This document shows positions 27,102 through 35,920 of a stretch of DNA of 64,000 nucleotides, piece after piece (positions within the stretch are counted from its first letter, which is position 1; every line of letters starts with the position of its first letter). Origin of the DNA: Bacteroidales bacterium M8. Its GTDB lineage: Bacteria > Bacteroidota > Bacteroidia > Bacteroidales > Muribaculaceae. The position numbers were made by a program, and so were the translations under genes. Where the stretch lies: assembly GCA_001689495.1 (NCBI GenBank), contig LUJS01000035.1, positions 62,001 to 126,000 of the forward strand, written 5' to 3'. Below the pieces are notes generated by a model, which was not told the origin of the DNA, made no database searches, and was given only the letters and a program-made list of their open reading frames with translations.

Positions 27102-27586
27102 GGGCAAGGCGGATACTGACGGCCGCCGAGGCTCTGGCCCGTGCCGCCGCCCTTTGTGACAAATGCGAGCAATGTTCGCCCGACATCATCAAGAAACTCG
27201 CCGCTTGGGGCATCTCGGCCTCGGATTCGGCCAAGATAATCGAGCGGCTCAAACAGACGCGCTATCTCGACGACATGCGCTTTGCCCATGCGTATGCCCA
27301 CGACAAGATGGCATACAGCGGCTGGGGACGCAATAAAATCATTCAGGGCCTGTGGGCCAAACGGCTCGCCCGCGAATATATCGAGGCCTCGTGCGACGAA
27401 CTCGACGAGGACGAATACAATGACATTGCCTTGCGGGTTGTCCGTTCTAAGGTGCGCAGTCTGCCCGGCGGACTCTCCACATACGAGAACCGCATGAAGG
27501 TGATGCGCTTTGGCGTGCAGCGCGGTTTTGAGGCACGTCTGGTGTCGCAGATCATAAAAAGGCTGGCCCGTGGCGAGGATGAATAG
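27098..27586 (+). CDS. recX: Regulatory protein RecX
   Basis: Small all-helical modulator of RecA filaments. The 162 residues show the three-helix RecX repeats, including L-A-A-W-G-I-S-A-S-D, R-Y-L-D-D-M-R-F-A-H-A-Y-A-H-D-K and G-R-N-K-I-I-Q-G-L-W-A-K-R. It begins inside the prmC stop (ATGA) and overlaps comF by 8 bp. recA itself is not in the window, which is common in Bacteroidales. Confidence 0.87.
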   Translation: MRARRILTAAEALARAAALCDKCEQCSPDIIKKLAAWGISASDSAKIIERLKQTRYLDDMRFAHAYAHDKMAYSGWGRNKIIQGLWAKRLAREYIEASCDELDEDEYNDIALRVVRSKVRSLPGGLSTYENRMKVMRFGVQRGFEARLVSQIIKRLARGEDE

Positions 27587-28292
27587 TCTGCTCAGGAGTC
27601 TGGCCGACATGGGCACCGAGGTATTCGACATCCTTTTTCCCCGCGTATGCGTCGTATGCGGCAAGCCGTTGGTTGCGGGCGAGGATGTGATGTGCTTGGG
27701 TTGCCTCGTTGACCTGCCCCGCACCGGACAACACCGCCGACAGCCCAACGACATCCACACCCGCCTCATATCCCTTCACGCCCCTCTCGAGCGGTGTGCG
27801 TCACTGTTTCACTATCACAAGGACAACCCTTATTCGACACTCATCAAGGCTGCCAAATACCGCTCGCGGCCATCCATAGGCCGGCATCTCGGCGCGATGT
27901 TCGCCGATGAGCTCAAGGCCGACGGATTCTTCGACGGCATCGACCTGATACTCCCCGTCCCGATACACTTCCTCAGGCTCCTCACGCGCGGCTACAACCA
28001 GACCGTGCACATAGCACAAGGCGTCAGCAAGGTCACCGGCATCCCCATCGGCGACAACCTATATGCTCCCCGGCCCCATGCGGCACAGGCCCGCAAGCGT
28101 GCCGAAGGCCGCAGGGTCAACGCTGCCGGAGCATTTGCCGTCAGGAACCCCGAGCAACTGCAAGGCAAACACCTGCTCGTTGTCGACGACGTCATCACCA
28201 CCGGCTCGACGATGGTCTCGGCCCTTGACACAATAAAATACGCCGAGCCCACAGTCCGGCTCAGCGTATTGTCTCTTGCGTTGACTTATTAG
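27579..28292 (+). CDS. ComF-family phosphoribosyltransferase-like protein
   Basis: Protein of 237 residues with an N-terminal zinc-binding Cys4 (C-V-V-C-G-K-P and C-L-G-C) and a type I PRTase fold whose PRPP loop reads L-L-V-V-D-D-V-I-T-T-G-S-T. ComF/ComFC proteins assist DNA uptake in competent bacteria; in Bacteroidales the role is not established. ATG at 27579 lies inside the recX stop region; a GTG three codons earlier is possible. Its stop codon lies within a 9-nt repeat tract that separates it from the convergent nrdG. Confidence 0.85.
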   Translation: MNSLLRSLADMGTEVFDILFPRVCVVCGKPLVAGEDVMCLGCLVDLPRTGQHRRQPNDIHTRLISLHAPLERCASLFHYHKDNPYSTLIKAAKYRSRPSIGRHLGAMFADELKADGFFDGIDLILPVPIHFLRLLTRGYNQTVHIAQGVSKVTGIPIGDNLYAPRPHAAQARKRAEGRRVNAAGAFAVRNPEQLQGKHLLVVDDVITTGSTMVSALDTIKYAEPTVRLSVLSLALTY

Positions 28293-28338
28293 CCTTATTC
28301 GTCTTATTGGTCCTATAAGTCTTATAGGTCGTATAGTT
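28285..28338. repeat. Six degenerate 9-nt tandem repeats between comF and nrdG
   Basis: Consecutive units starting at 28285, 28294, 28303, 28312, 28321 and 28330, all variants of CTTATNNGT. Units four and five form a 17-nt palindrome (28312-28328). The tract covers both stop codons of the convergent genes and could act as a weak two-way terminator. Confidence 0.75.
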
Positions 28339-28816
28339 CTGTCTCTTCGTATGTGACTATATGGTCGGGGGTGGAGTGTCTTACCGATACGAGGCGTTGG
28401 TTTGAGGAGCCGCGGAACAGCAGCCTGACATCTCGCAGAGACTGAATGAACGGGCCGTCGACAAGGACGTCGAGATGCTCGAGCACCGGCGACAGACGCG
28501 GGTCAGAGGCAACATGCTCGTAGGTATAACCCGTATAGCACCAAAGATTATAGCCGAGCGCACGCAGACGCGAGGCGAGACCGCAGAGTGTCTCGGCCTG
28601 AAACAGTGGGTCACCGCCGGTGAACGTCACGTCGAATCCGTTCTCCTCGACCACTGCGATTATCTCGTCGTCGGTCATCTCGCGTCCGGCCTCCGGGCTG
28701 TGTGTCTGCGGATTATGACATCCGGGGCAGTCGTGGGTGCATCCGGCGAAATATATTGACGTACGAAGTCCCGGGCCGTCTACTGTCGTGCCCGGGACTA
28801 TATCTATGACTCTCAT
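28322..28816 (-). CDS. nrdG: Anaerobic ribonucleotide reductase activating protein
   Basis: Radical-SAM activase of 164 residues that installs the glycyl radical on NrdD. The cluster motif C-T-H-D-C-P-G-C lies near residue 26, preceded by D-G-P-G-L-R-T-S, and F-T-G-G-D-P-L-F is the SAM-side G-G-E-like motif. The true start is the ATG at 28814-28816 overlapping the nrdD stop (ATGA); the longer open frame upstream is inside nrdD. Confidence 0.95.
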   Translation of the reverse strand: MRVIDIVPGTTVDGPGLRTSIYFAGCTHDCPGCHNPQTHSPEAGREMTDDEIIAVVEENGFDVTFTGGDPLFQAETLCGLASRLRALGYNLWCYTGYTYEHVASDPRLSPVLEHLDVLVDGPFIQSLRDVRLLFRGSSNQRLVSVRHSTPDHIVTYEETELYDL

Positions 28817-31020
28817 TTGTGAATCACGCGGTCTTTGAGTTCGGCCAGTTTGGCGCTGTTCCAGCGGTCGGTGGTGCCGACGAGATAGCCCGTGATGCGC
28901 TGTATGCTGTCGATGTTGCGGCTGTGGCAGACGGGACATTCTGTCAGGCCCTCCTGCGCGTCCTCATATCCGCAGTCCATGCAACGGTTGCGGTTGTGGT
29001 TGACCGAGCCGTATCCGATGTTATACTTGTCCATCAGGTCGACAATGTCGCTGATGGCCTTGGGATTGTGCGTGGCATCGCCGTCGATCTCCACATAGAA
29101 GATATGTCCGCCGCCGGTCAGCGCGTGATACGGAGCCTCGATCTCGGCCTTGTGGCGAGGCGAGCACTTATAGTAGACGGGAACGTGGTTTGAGTTGGTA
29201 TAGTAGTCCTTGTCGGTCACACCGGGAATCTTGCCGAATGTATGGCGGTCGCGGCGGGTGAACTTGCCCGAAAGGCCCTCGGCGGGAGTGGCGAGAACGG
29301 AGAAGTTGTGCTGATACTTCTCGCTGTATCCGTTGACCTTCTCGCGCATGTGCGACACGATGCGCAGGCCCAGCTGCTGGGCGCGGTCCGACTCGCCGTG
29401 GTGCTTGCCCACGAGTGCGATGAGACACTCTGCCAGACCGATGAAACCGATGCCGAGGGTACCCTGATTGATTACGCTCTCGATGGTGTCGTTGGGGCTG
29501 AGGTTTTCGGCTCCGTTCCAGAGGCGCGACATGAGCAGGGGGAACTGCTTGGCCATGGCGGTCTTCTGGAAGTCAAAGCGCTCGCACAGCTGGCGTGCGG
29601 TGATGTCGAGCACATGGTCCAGCTTCTCGAAGAACTTGTCAATCCTCTCCTGCTCCTCGGCAATCTCCATGCACTCGATGGCCAGACGCACGATGTTGAT
29701 GGTCGAGAAGCTGATGTTGCCGCGGCCAATCGAGGTCTTTTCGCCATAACGGTTTTCGAACACGCGGGTGCGACAGCCCATTGTGGCCACCTCATATTTA
29801 TAACGCTCGGGGTCGTTGGCGTCCCACTTCTCGTGCTGGTTGAATGTGGCGTCAAGGTTGACGAAGTTGGGGAAGAACCTGCGTGCCGTCACCTTGCAGG
29901 CCAGCTTGTAGAGGTCATAGTTGGGGTCTTCGGGCAGGTAACTCACGCCGCGCTTCTTCTTCCATATCTGTATAGGGAAGATGGCGGTGGCGCCGTTGCC
30001 CACGCCCTCGTATGTCGAGTTGAGCAGCTCGCGGATGATGCAGCGGCCCTCGGCCGAGGTGTCCGTGCCATAGTTGATCGAACTGAACACTACCTGATTG
30101 CCGCCGCGCGAGTGGATGGTGTTCATGTTGTGGATAAAGGCCTCCATTGACTGATGCACGCGCGACACGGTCTGGTTGACGGCGTGCTGCAGATACCTCG
30201 CATCCCCCTCGAGGCCGTCTACGGGAGCCTTGAGATAATCCTTGATCTCCGAGTCATAGAGGTGCTTGAGGTCGAGGCCGGTAAGGTCCTCGAGCTTCTT
30301 GACCTCCTCGATGAACGACGAGCGCACGAACGGTGCGAGATAGAAGTCGAACGCGGGGATGGCCTGACCGCCGTGCATCTCGTTCTGGGCGGTCTCGAGC
30401 GAGATACACCCTATGATGCTCGCCGTCTCGATACGCTTGGCGGGACGCGACTCGCCGTGTCCGGCAATGAAACCGTACTTGAGTATGCGGTCGAGCGGGT
30501 GCTGTACGCAGGTCAGGCTCTTGGTCGGGTAATAATCCTTGTCGTGAATGTGCAGATACCCCCCGTTGACAGCGTCGCGCACCTCGGGCGAGAGCAGATA
30601 GTCGTCGACGAACGGCTTGGTGGTCTCGCTGGCAAACTTCATCATCATGCCCGCGGGCGAGTCGGTGTTCATGTTGGCGTTCTCGCGGGTGATGTCGTTG
30701 CTCTTGGCCTCGATGATCTCAAGGAACATGTCGCGGGTCTTGGCGCGACGGGCTATGGAGCGCTGGTCGCGATATGCGATATATTTCTTGGCCACCTCCT
30801 TGCGGGGCGAGTTCATGAGCTCGAGCTCGACACGGTCCTGAATCTCCTCCACGGTCATCTGGCCGGGACCGGTCATAGTGATGATGTCGGCGATGCGCGA
30901 GATCAGGCTCTCGTCCTCGCCGCCCTCTGTCGTAAGCATCGCCTTGCGGATGGCTGCCTTGATTTTTTCCTCGTTATATCCTACTACGCGGCCATCGCGC
31001 TTAACCACTGTATGTATCAT
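28813..31020 (-). CDS. nrdD: Anaerobic ribonucleoside-triphosphate reductase
   Basis: Oxygen-sensitive glycyl-radical enzyme that makes deoxyribonucleotides during anaerobic growth. 735 residues: an N-terminal ATP-cone (V-V-K-R-D-G-R-V-V-G-Y, about 1-90) for allosteric control, the ten-strand barrel, a zinc site C-M-D-C with C-P-V-C near the C-terminus, and the radical glycine in R-I-T-G-Y about 25 residues from the end. Co-transcribed with nrdG. A -7 box and a repeat/hairpin region lie upstream. Confidence 0.96.
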   Translation of the reverse strand: MIHTVVKRDGRVVGYNEEKIKAAIRKAMLTTEGGEDESLISRIADIITMTGPGQMTVEEIQDRVELELMNSPRKEVAKKYIAYRDQRSIARRAKTRDMFLEIIEAKSNDITRENANMNTDSPAGMMMKFASETTKPFVDDYLLSPEVRDAVNGGYLHIHDKDYYPTKSLTCVQHPLDRILKYGFIAGHGESRPAKRIETASIIGCISLETAQNEMHGGQAIPAFDFYLAPFVRSSFIEEVKKLEDLTGLDLKHLYDSEIKDYLKAPVDGLEGDARYLQHAVNQTVSRVHQSMEAFIHNMNTIHSRGGNQVVFSSINYGTDTSAEGRCIIRELLNSTYEGVGNGATAIFPIQIWKKKRGVSYLPEDPNYDLYKLACKVTARRFFPNFVNLDATFNQHEKWDANDPERYKYEVATMGCRTRVFENRYGEKTSIGRGNISFSTINIVRLAIECMEIAEEQERIDKFFEKLDHVLDITARQLCERFDFQKTAMAKQFPLLMSRLWNGAENLSPNDTIESVINQGTLGIGFIGLAECLIALVGKHHGESDRAQQLGLRIVSHMREKVNGYSEKYQHNFSVLATPAEGLSGKFTRRDRHTFGKIPGVTDKDYYTNSNHVPVYYKCSPRHKAEIEAPYHALTGGGHIFYVEIDGDATHNPKAISDIVDLMDKYNIGYGSVNHNRNRCMDCGYEDAQEGLTECPVCHSRNIDSIQRITGYLVGTTDRWNSAKLAELKDRVIHK

Positions 31021-31075
31021 TGTGTTGGGGGAATTTTGTGCTTTTTTGGGGGGATTTAATGATTTTTTGGTACTG

Positions 31076-31083
31076 CAAAGTTA
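31076..31083 (-). promoter_or_regulatory. -7 box of nrdDG
   Basis: Minus-strand TAACTTTG, 55 nt before the nrdD ATG; the -33 region has only CTTG at the right spacing. Confidence 0.55.
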
Positions 31084-31140
31084 ATCAGCAGAAGCATCAA
31101 ATGCAAGAAAAAATATGTTAAAAGCAGAAATAAAATTTCC

Positions 31141-31218
31141 GTTTTGGACAACTTCTTGTAAAATTAAAAATGCCAATCATTTGACATTCAAATAATTGGC
31201 ATTTAGTTTTGGACAACT
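31141..31218. repeat. 13-bp direct repeats flanking a hairpin
   Basis: GTTTTGGACAACT occurs at 31141-31153 and again at 31206-31218, bracketing the hairpin at 31168-31204. It lies upstream of the nrdD promoter and behind the HAD gene. Confidence 0.85.
31168..31204 (-). terminator. Terminator of the alaS-Dabb-HAD transcript
   Basis: Stem of 10 bp (31168-31177 with 31195-31204), a 2x2 internal loop and a further 5 bp; on the minus strand it is followed by a T-rich tail. Confidence 0.75.
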
Positions 31219-31226
31219 TTGCAGCG

Positions 31227-31859
31227 TTATGAAAATTTCTTTCTTACCAAATCGGGAATCTCCATGAGCGACCGGATTGTCAAATCGGGCAATTCGGCTG
31301 TCCGATAGCCTGCAAACTCCTGTGGGTGTATGTTTTGCCCCGAATCGAGCAGACAGAGCGTGATCCAGCCCAGCGAACGGGGGGCGGCAAAATCCTTTGC
31401 GGGATTGTCGCCGACATAGATACAGGCCTCGCCGGGATGACGCATCATAAGGCTCCTGAAAGCCTCGCCATCGGTCTTGGGGTGCCCGAACTCTTCGGAG
31501 ATATAAATATCGTCCGACTCGACGAACCGACCGAGTCCGAGCGCCTCGATTTTGTTTCGCTGTGTCACCGAGCGCCCGTCAGTCACAAGCGCTATTATGT
31601 GCCCGGCATTGCGAAGCGTGGCAAGAGCATGGAGCGACTGCCACGGCAATCTTATGTCGGGCCTGTGTTTGCGATAGTGGGATATTACGGTATCCGAGGG
31701 GAGTCCTGTCGAGTCGAACGCCTCGCGCGGCGTAAACGCCGTCATCATGGCCGGCAACAGGCCGAGCCCGTATCGCGAGGCTATCGAGCGATATGCCGAG
31801 CGGACAAAATCCATCTCGGGGAACAAAGTGTCGTCAAGGTCGAAGGCTATCAGCGCCAT
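31227..31859 (-). CDS. HAD-family hydrolase
   Basis: Haloacid-dehalogenase superfamily phosphatase of 210 residues from the ATG at 31857-31859. Motif I F-D-L-D-D-T-L-F (nucleophile and acid/base aspartates at about 8 and 10), motif II L-V-T-D-G near residue 96, the conserved lysine in G-H-P-K-T-D, and motif IV Y-V-G-D-N-P-A-K-D-F. The cap is a short helical insert, as in phosphoglycolate or sugar-phosphate phosphatases; the substrate is unknown. Its start overlaps the stop of the Dabb gene (ATGA). Confidence 0.88.
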   Translation of the reverse strand: MALIAFDLDDTLFPEMDFVRSAYRSIASRYGLGLLPAMMTAFTPREAFDSTGLPSDTVISHYRKHRPDIRLPWQSLHALATLRNAGHIIALVTDGRSVTQRNKIEALGLGRFVESDDIYISEEFGHPKTDGEAFRSLMMRHPGEACIYVGDNPAKDFAAPRSLGWITLCLLDSGQNIHPQEFAGYRTAELPDLTIRSLMEIPDLVRKKFS

Positions 31860-32155
31860 CAGTCGCAGTAATAGTCCACGCAGGCACGGGCCTCCTTGTG
31901 ACCGGCCAGCAGACCTGCCGCAGCCACATGCGCCGGGTGCTTGGCATAGACCTCGACTGAGGCCATGTCGGGCAGTACGGCGGTCAGGACGACGTCCCAC
32001 TCTTCGGTGGGATTCTCGTTGATGCCGACCTCAATCGACTCAAGGGGCTCGATGACGGCCGGAAGCTCCATCAGAGCCTCGCGAAACCGCATCGCAACCC
32101 TGCGGCGCTCCTCGGGAGTGCCGCAGAGTTTGAATGATACGATATGCTTTACCAT
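31859..32155 (-). CDS. Dabb-family (stress-responsive alpha/beta barrel) protein
   Basis: Small dimeric ferredoxin-like-fold protein of 98 residues. M-V-K-H-I-V-S-F-K-L at the start, V-G-I-N-E-N near residue 43 and the final H-P-A-H-V-A-A-A-G-L stretch are typical of the Dabb domain. Biochemical role unknown. It lies 11 bp behind alaS and overlaps the HAD gene, so it is part of that transcript. Confidence 0.85.
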   Translation of the reverse strand: MVKHIVSFKLCGTPEERRRVAMRFREALMELPAVIEPLESIEVGINENPTEEWDVVLTAVLPDMASVEVYAKHPAHVAAAGLLAGHKEARACVDYYCD

Positions 32156-32166
32156 TTTCAGGAATA

Positions 32167-34782
32167 TCAGATGGATTTGCGCAGAATTTCGAGTGCGGCC
32201 GAGATGCCGTCCTTGTCCTTGCCGCCTGCCTGAGCGAAGCCGGGCTGACCGCCGCCGCCACCCTTGATGGCCTTGGCAGCCTCGCGGGCCATGGCCGATG
32301 CGTTGAGGCCGGCCTTGACCACATCCTCGGTCAGAGCCACGGTGATGAGGGGCTTGCCGGTCATGTCCATCGTCGCGGCAATGAACACGGTGTTCTCGGG
32401 CGAAATCTGACGCACGAGGAATGCCACGTTCTTGACCACCTCGGGCACATAGAGTCCGGTCATCACGATGGTCTTGTGGCCGTCAATCGTCTCAGCCTTC
32501 TCGACCATCGAGCTGGCGAGGGCGCGTACCCTCTCCTTCATGTACTCCTCGGCCTGCTTGCGCAGCTCGTTGTTCTCGTCTATGGCACGACGCAGGGCCG
32601 CCACGACGTCGGGAGCATTGTGCAGCAGTTCGCCTATTGTGCGGAGCGAGTCGGTGATCTGGTCTACGGCATTCTCAGCAGTCTCGGCCGTGATAGCCTC
32701 GATGCGGCGGATGCCGGCGGCGATGCTCGACTCTGAGACAATGCGGATCGAGCCGATGCAGCCGGTGTTGGGGACGTGAGTGCCACCGCAGAGCTCGACA
32801 GAGTCGCCATAGCGGATCACACGCACCTCCTCGCCGTATTTCTCGCCGAAGAGGGCCATGGCGCCCATCTCGCGGGCCTTGTCGATGGGCACGCAGCGGT
32901 GCTCGTCAAGCGGAATGGCCTTGCGCACCATGGCGTTGGCCAAGTGCTCGACCTCGCGGAGCTGTTCGGGGGTCACCTTCTGGAAGTGGCTGAAGTCAAA
33001 GCGGAGCATCTTGGGCGACACGAACGAGCCTCTCTGCTCGACATGCGTGCCGAGCACCTGACGCAGCGCGGCATGCAGCAGGTGCGTTGCGGTGTGGTTG
33101 CACTCGGCGGCGCGACGGGCCTCGACGTTGATGACGGCCTCGAATGTCGAGGTGACATCGGCGGGGAGCTGGCGCGAAAGATGCACGGCCTGACCGTTCT
33201 CGCGCTTGGTATCATAGATTTCGATTCTCGACTCGCCGTCAACCAGCCAGCCGGTATCGCCGACCTGACCACCCATCTCGGCATAGAACGGAGTCACGGA
33301 GAGGACAATCTGATAGAACTCCTTGCCTTTCTGCTTCACCTTGCGGTAGCGCAGTATCTGCGTGGGGACGGCGGTCTCGTCATATCCCACGAATTCGGTC
33401 TCGCCCTCGCGGACCTCGACCCAGTCCGTGGCCTCGACTGCAGCGGCGTTGCGCGCGCGTGCCTTCTGGGCCTCCATCTCGGTGTCGAATTCCTTCTTGT
33501 CGAGAGTCATGCCGTTCTCCTTGAGTATGAGCTCGGTGAGGTCGAGAGGGAATCCGTATGTATCATAGAGCACGAATGCATCCTTGCCCGATATTTCGGT
33601 CTTGCCTGCGGCACGGGCGGCACGGATGGAGTCGTCGAGTATCGAGATACCCTTGTCGAGAGTGCGCAGGAACGAGTCCTCCTCTTCCTTTATCACCTTC
33701 ATTATCAGCTCGCGCTGAGCGGCGATCTCGGGATATGCCTCGCCCATCGAGTCGATGAGGGTATTGACCAGCTTGTACATGAACGCCTCTTTCTGGCCGA
33801 GGAACGTGTATGCATAGCGCACGGCACGACGCAGGATGCGGCGGATGACATATCCGGCCTTGGCGTTGCCGGGGAGCTGTGAGTCGGCTATCGAGAACGA
33901 TATGGTGCGGACATGGTCGGCAATGACGCGCATGGCCACGTCGACCATCTTGTCCTCGCCATATTTCTTGCCCGAGAGGCGCGAGATGGTGGCGATGAGG
34001 GGCGTGAAGACGTCGGTGTCATAGTTAGACTTCTTGCCCTGCAGGGCCATGCAGAGGCGCTCGAATCCCATGCCGGTATCAATCACCTTGGCGGGCAGAG
34101 GCTCGAGCGATCCGTCGGCCTTGCGGTTATACTGCATGAACACGAGGTTCCATATCTCGATGACGAGGGGATTGTCTTGGTTTACGAGCGATGCGCCGTC
34201 CACCTGCGCGCGCTCCTCGTCGGAACGGAGGTCAATGTGAATCTCCGAGCAGGGGCCGCAGGGACCTGTGTCGCCCATCTCCCAGAAGTTGTCGTGCTTG
34301 TTGCCGTTGATGATGTGCGATGCGGGCAGATGCTTCTCCCAGATTGCTGCGGCCTCGTCGTCGCGCGACAGGCCCTCGGCGGGAGAGCCCTCGAAGACAG
34401 TGGCATACAGGCGGGCGGGATCGAGCTTGAGAACGTCCACGAGATATTCCCACGCCCAGTCGATGGCTTCCTGCTTGAAGTAGTCGCCAAAACTCCAGTT
34501 GCCGAGCATCTCGAACATGGTGTGGTGGTATGTGTCCATACCCACCTCCTCGAGGTCGTTGTGCTTGCCCGAGACGCGCAGACACTTCTGCGAGTCTGCC
34601 ACGCGCTGGTATTTCGCCGCTTTGTTGCCGAGAATAATGTCTTTGAACTGGTTCATACCGGCGTTGGTGAACATCAGCGTGGGGTCATCCTTGACGACCA
34701 TGGGTGCCGACGGAACGATGTGGTGGCCCTTGGAGCGGAAAAACTCCTTGAACGACTCGCGTATTTCCTTTGCAGTGAGCAT
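32167..34782 (-). CDS. alaS: Alanine-tRNA ligase
   Basis: Charges tRNA-Ala and edits mischarged Ser/Gly. 871 residues, near the 876 of E. coli. Class II motif 1-2 region with H-H-T-M-F-E-M-L-G-N-W-S-F-G-D-Y, the editing-site zinc motif H-T-A-T-H-L-L near residue 565, and C-G-G-T-H near residue 665, followed by the C-Ala domain. First gene of a minus-strand group with Dabb and HAD genes, with a -7 box about 54 nt upstream. Confidence 0.97.
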   Translation of the reverse strand: MLTAKEIRESFKEFFRSKGHHIVPSAPMVVKDDPTLMFTNAGMNQFKDIILGNKAAKYQRVADSQKCLRVSGKHNDLEEVGMDTYHHTMFEMLGNWSFGDYFKQEAIDWAWEYLVDVLKLDPARLYATVFEGSPAEGLSRDDEAAAIWEKHLPASHIINGNKHDNFWEMGDTGPCGPCSEIHIDLRSDEERAQVDGASLVNQDNPLVIEIWNLVFMQYNRKADGSLEPLPAKVIDTGMGFERLCMALQGKKSNYDTDVFTPLIATISRLSGKKYGEDKMVDVAMRVIADHVRTISFSIADSQLPGNAKAGYVIRRILRRAVRYAYTFLGQKEAFMYKLVNTLIDSMGEAYPEIAAQRELIMKVIKEEEDSFLRTLDKGISILDDSIRAARAAGKTEISGKDAFVLYDTYGFPLDLTELILKENGMTLDKKEFDTEMEAQKARARNAAAVEATDWVEVREGETEFVGYDETAVPTQILRYRKVKQKGKEFYQIVLSVTPFYAEMGGQVGDTGWLVDGESRIEIYDTKRENGQAVHLSRQLPADVTSTFEAVINVEARRAAECNHTATHLLHAALRQVLGTHVEQRGSFVSPKMLRFDFSHFQKVTPEQLREVEHLANAMVRKAIPLDEHRCVPIDKAREMGAMALFGEKYGEEVRVIRYGDSVELCGGTHVPNTGCIGSIRIVSESSIAAGIRRIEAITAETAENAVDQITDSLRTIGELLHNAPDVVAALRRAIDENNELRKQAEEYMKERVRALASSMVEKAETIDGHKTIVMTGLYVPEVVKNVAFLVRQISPENTVFIAATMDMTGKPLITVALTEDVVKAGLNASAMAREAAKAIKGGGGGQPGFAQAGGKDKDGISAALEILRKSI

Positions 34783-34836
34783 GATTTAGGGTATTATGTC
34801 TATGTTTTGATATTTCCGTATTTGATTTCGAGAGTG

Positions 34837-34844
34837 CAAAATTA
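34837..34844 (-). promoter_or_regulatory. -7 box of alaS
   Basis: Minus-strand TAATTTTG in an A/T-rich gap; the -33 element is not clear. Confidence 0.5.
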
Positions 34845-34870
34845 CTAAAATTTTGTCAATCGCGTATGTT

Positions 34871-35911
34871 TCAGAGCGTATAAAGTGGCGTGCGCTCGTA
34901 TCGTGGCAGTGCTATCAGCGTCAGCCGCGGGCGGGTCGGATCGGTTTCGGTGTCCGCCTGCACGGTCGTGTTGTCGAATTCCGTAACTCCGAGCGGCGCG
35001 AACGCCTCGGCAAAAGCCTGCATGGCCAAGAGCGGACTGTTGTTGTCGTGCGAAAGGTGGCACAGGAAGACGTTGCGGAGCGATGAGGTATAAACCGACG
35101 AGACAAACCCGGCCGAGACCTTGTTGTCGAGATGGCCGTTGTCGGCGACGATGCGAGCCTTGAGATGCTCGGGATACGTGCCGCCGCGCAGCTTGTCGTA
35201 GTCATAGTTGGCCTCGATGACCATGTTGTGCGCCTGACGCATGTAGAAGTCGACACGCTCCGAGATGCACCCGAGGTCCGTGGCCACGCCAAGCGTGTCG
35301 GTGCCGTGCTCGATGAAGAAGCCCACGTTCTCGGCTCCATCATGCTTGACCTCGAAGGGTGTTATGGTGAACGCCCCTATGGTGAAGGGAAATTCCTTGT
35401 ATATGGGGGTGTGATAGTCCTTGATGCGCCTCGACACATTGCGCCGCCTCAGGAGGCCGTTGAGCGTGCGGGGGGTGCAGTAGAGCCGCAGGTGCCTGTA
35501 GTTTCTGAGCAGGGCGTAAGCCTGACTGATATGGTCGTGATGGTCGTGTGTCAGTATGATGCCCTTGATCTGTTCGGGCATGATGCCGTTGTCGCGCAGG
35601 TCGGTAATGACTCTCTTGGCGTCGATGCCTGCGTCTATCAGGAATCCGCTGCGACGGTCTCCGACATAGGAGCAGTTGCCGCTGCTGCCGCTGCCGAAGC
35701 TCATGAAAAACATGCGGTCCGAGGGTTCGAGCGGCTCGTCCATCTCGTCGATGGCCTTGGCGGGGGCCGGTTTGTGCAGTCGGGCTATCTCCTTGATCCT
35801 TTCGGGCGGTATAAAGTCAAATCCGGCAGACTGGGGCTCGATGAACTCGTCGAGCGAGTCGAACAGTCCGGGCTGGAGGCGGGAAGCATTATTGAAGCTT
35901 TTTTTACGCAT
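34871..35911 (-). CDS. YycJ/WalJ-like metallo-beta-lactamase-fold hydrolase
   Basis: MBL-fold protein of 346 residues with the metal motif T-H-D-H-H-D-H near residue 121 and F-G-S-G-S-S-G-N-C-S-Y-V, the hallmark start of YycJ/WalJ proteins. Those are usually about 265 residues and begin near this motif; here about 70 extra, charged residues precede it. YycJ homologues are proposed 5'-to-3' exonucleases linked to DNA repair or cell-wall control, but the function here is unproven. Last gene of the valS-cvpA-sufB group. Confidence 0.85.
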   Translation of the reverse strand: MRKKSFNNASRLQPGLFDSLDEFIEPQSAGFDFIPPERIKEIARLHKPAPAKAIDEMDEPLEPSDRMFFMSFGSGSSGNCSYVGDRRSGFLIDAGIDAKRVITDLRDNGIMPEQIKGIILTHDHHDHISQAYALLRNYRHLRLYCTPRTLNGLLRRRNVSRRIKDYHTPIYKEFPFTIGAFTITPFEVKHDGAENVGFFIEHGTDTLGVATDLGCISERVDFYMRQAHNMVIEANYDYDKLRGGTYPEHLKARIVADNGHLDNKVSAGFVSSVYTSSLRNVFLCHLSHDNNSPLLAMQAFAEAFAPLGVTEFDNTTVQADTETDPTRPRLTLIALPRYERTPLYTL

Positions 35912-35920
35912 TAGTTCAGG

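Noticed and set aside
31141..31218. Insertion sequence or MITE at the repeat-hairpin
   Set aside because: Too short for a known element, no transposase, and the hairpin is explained as a terminator; kept only as a possibility in the findings.
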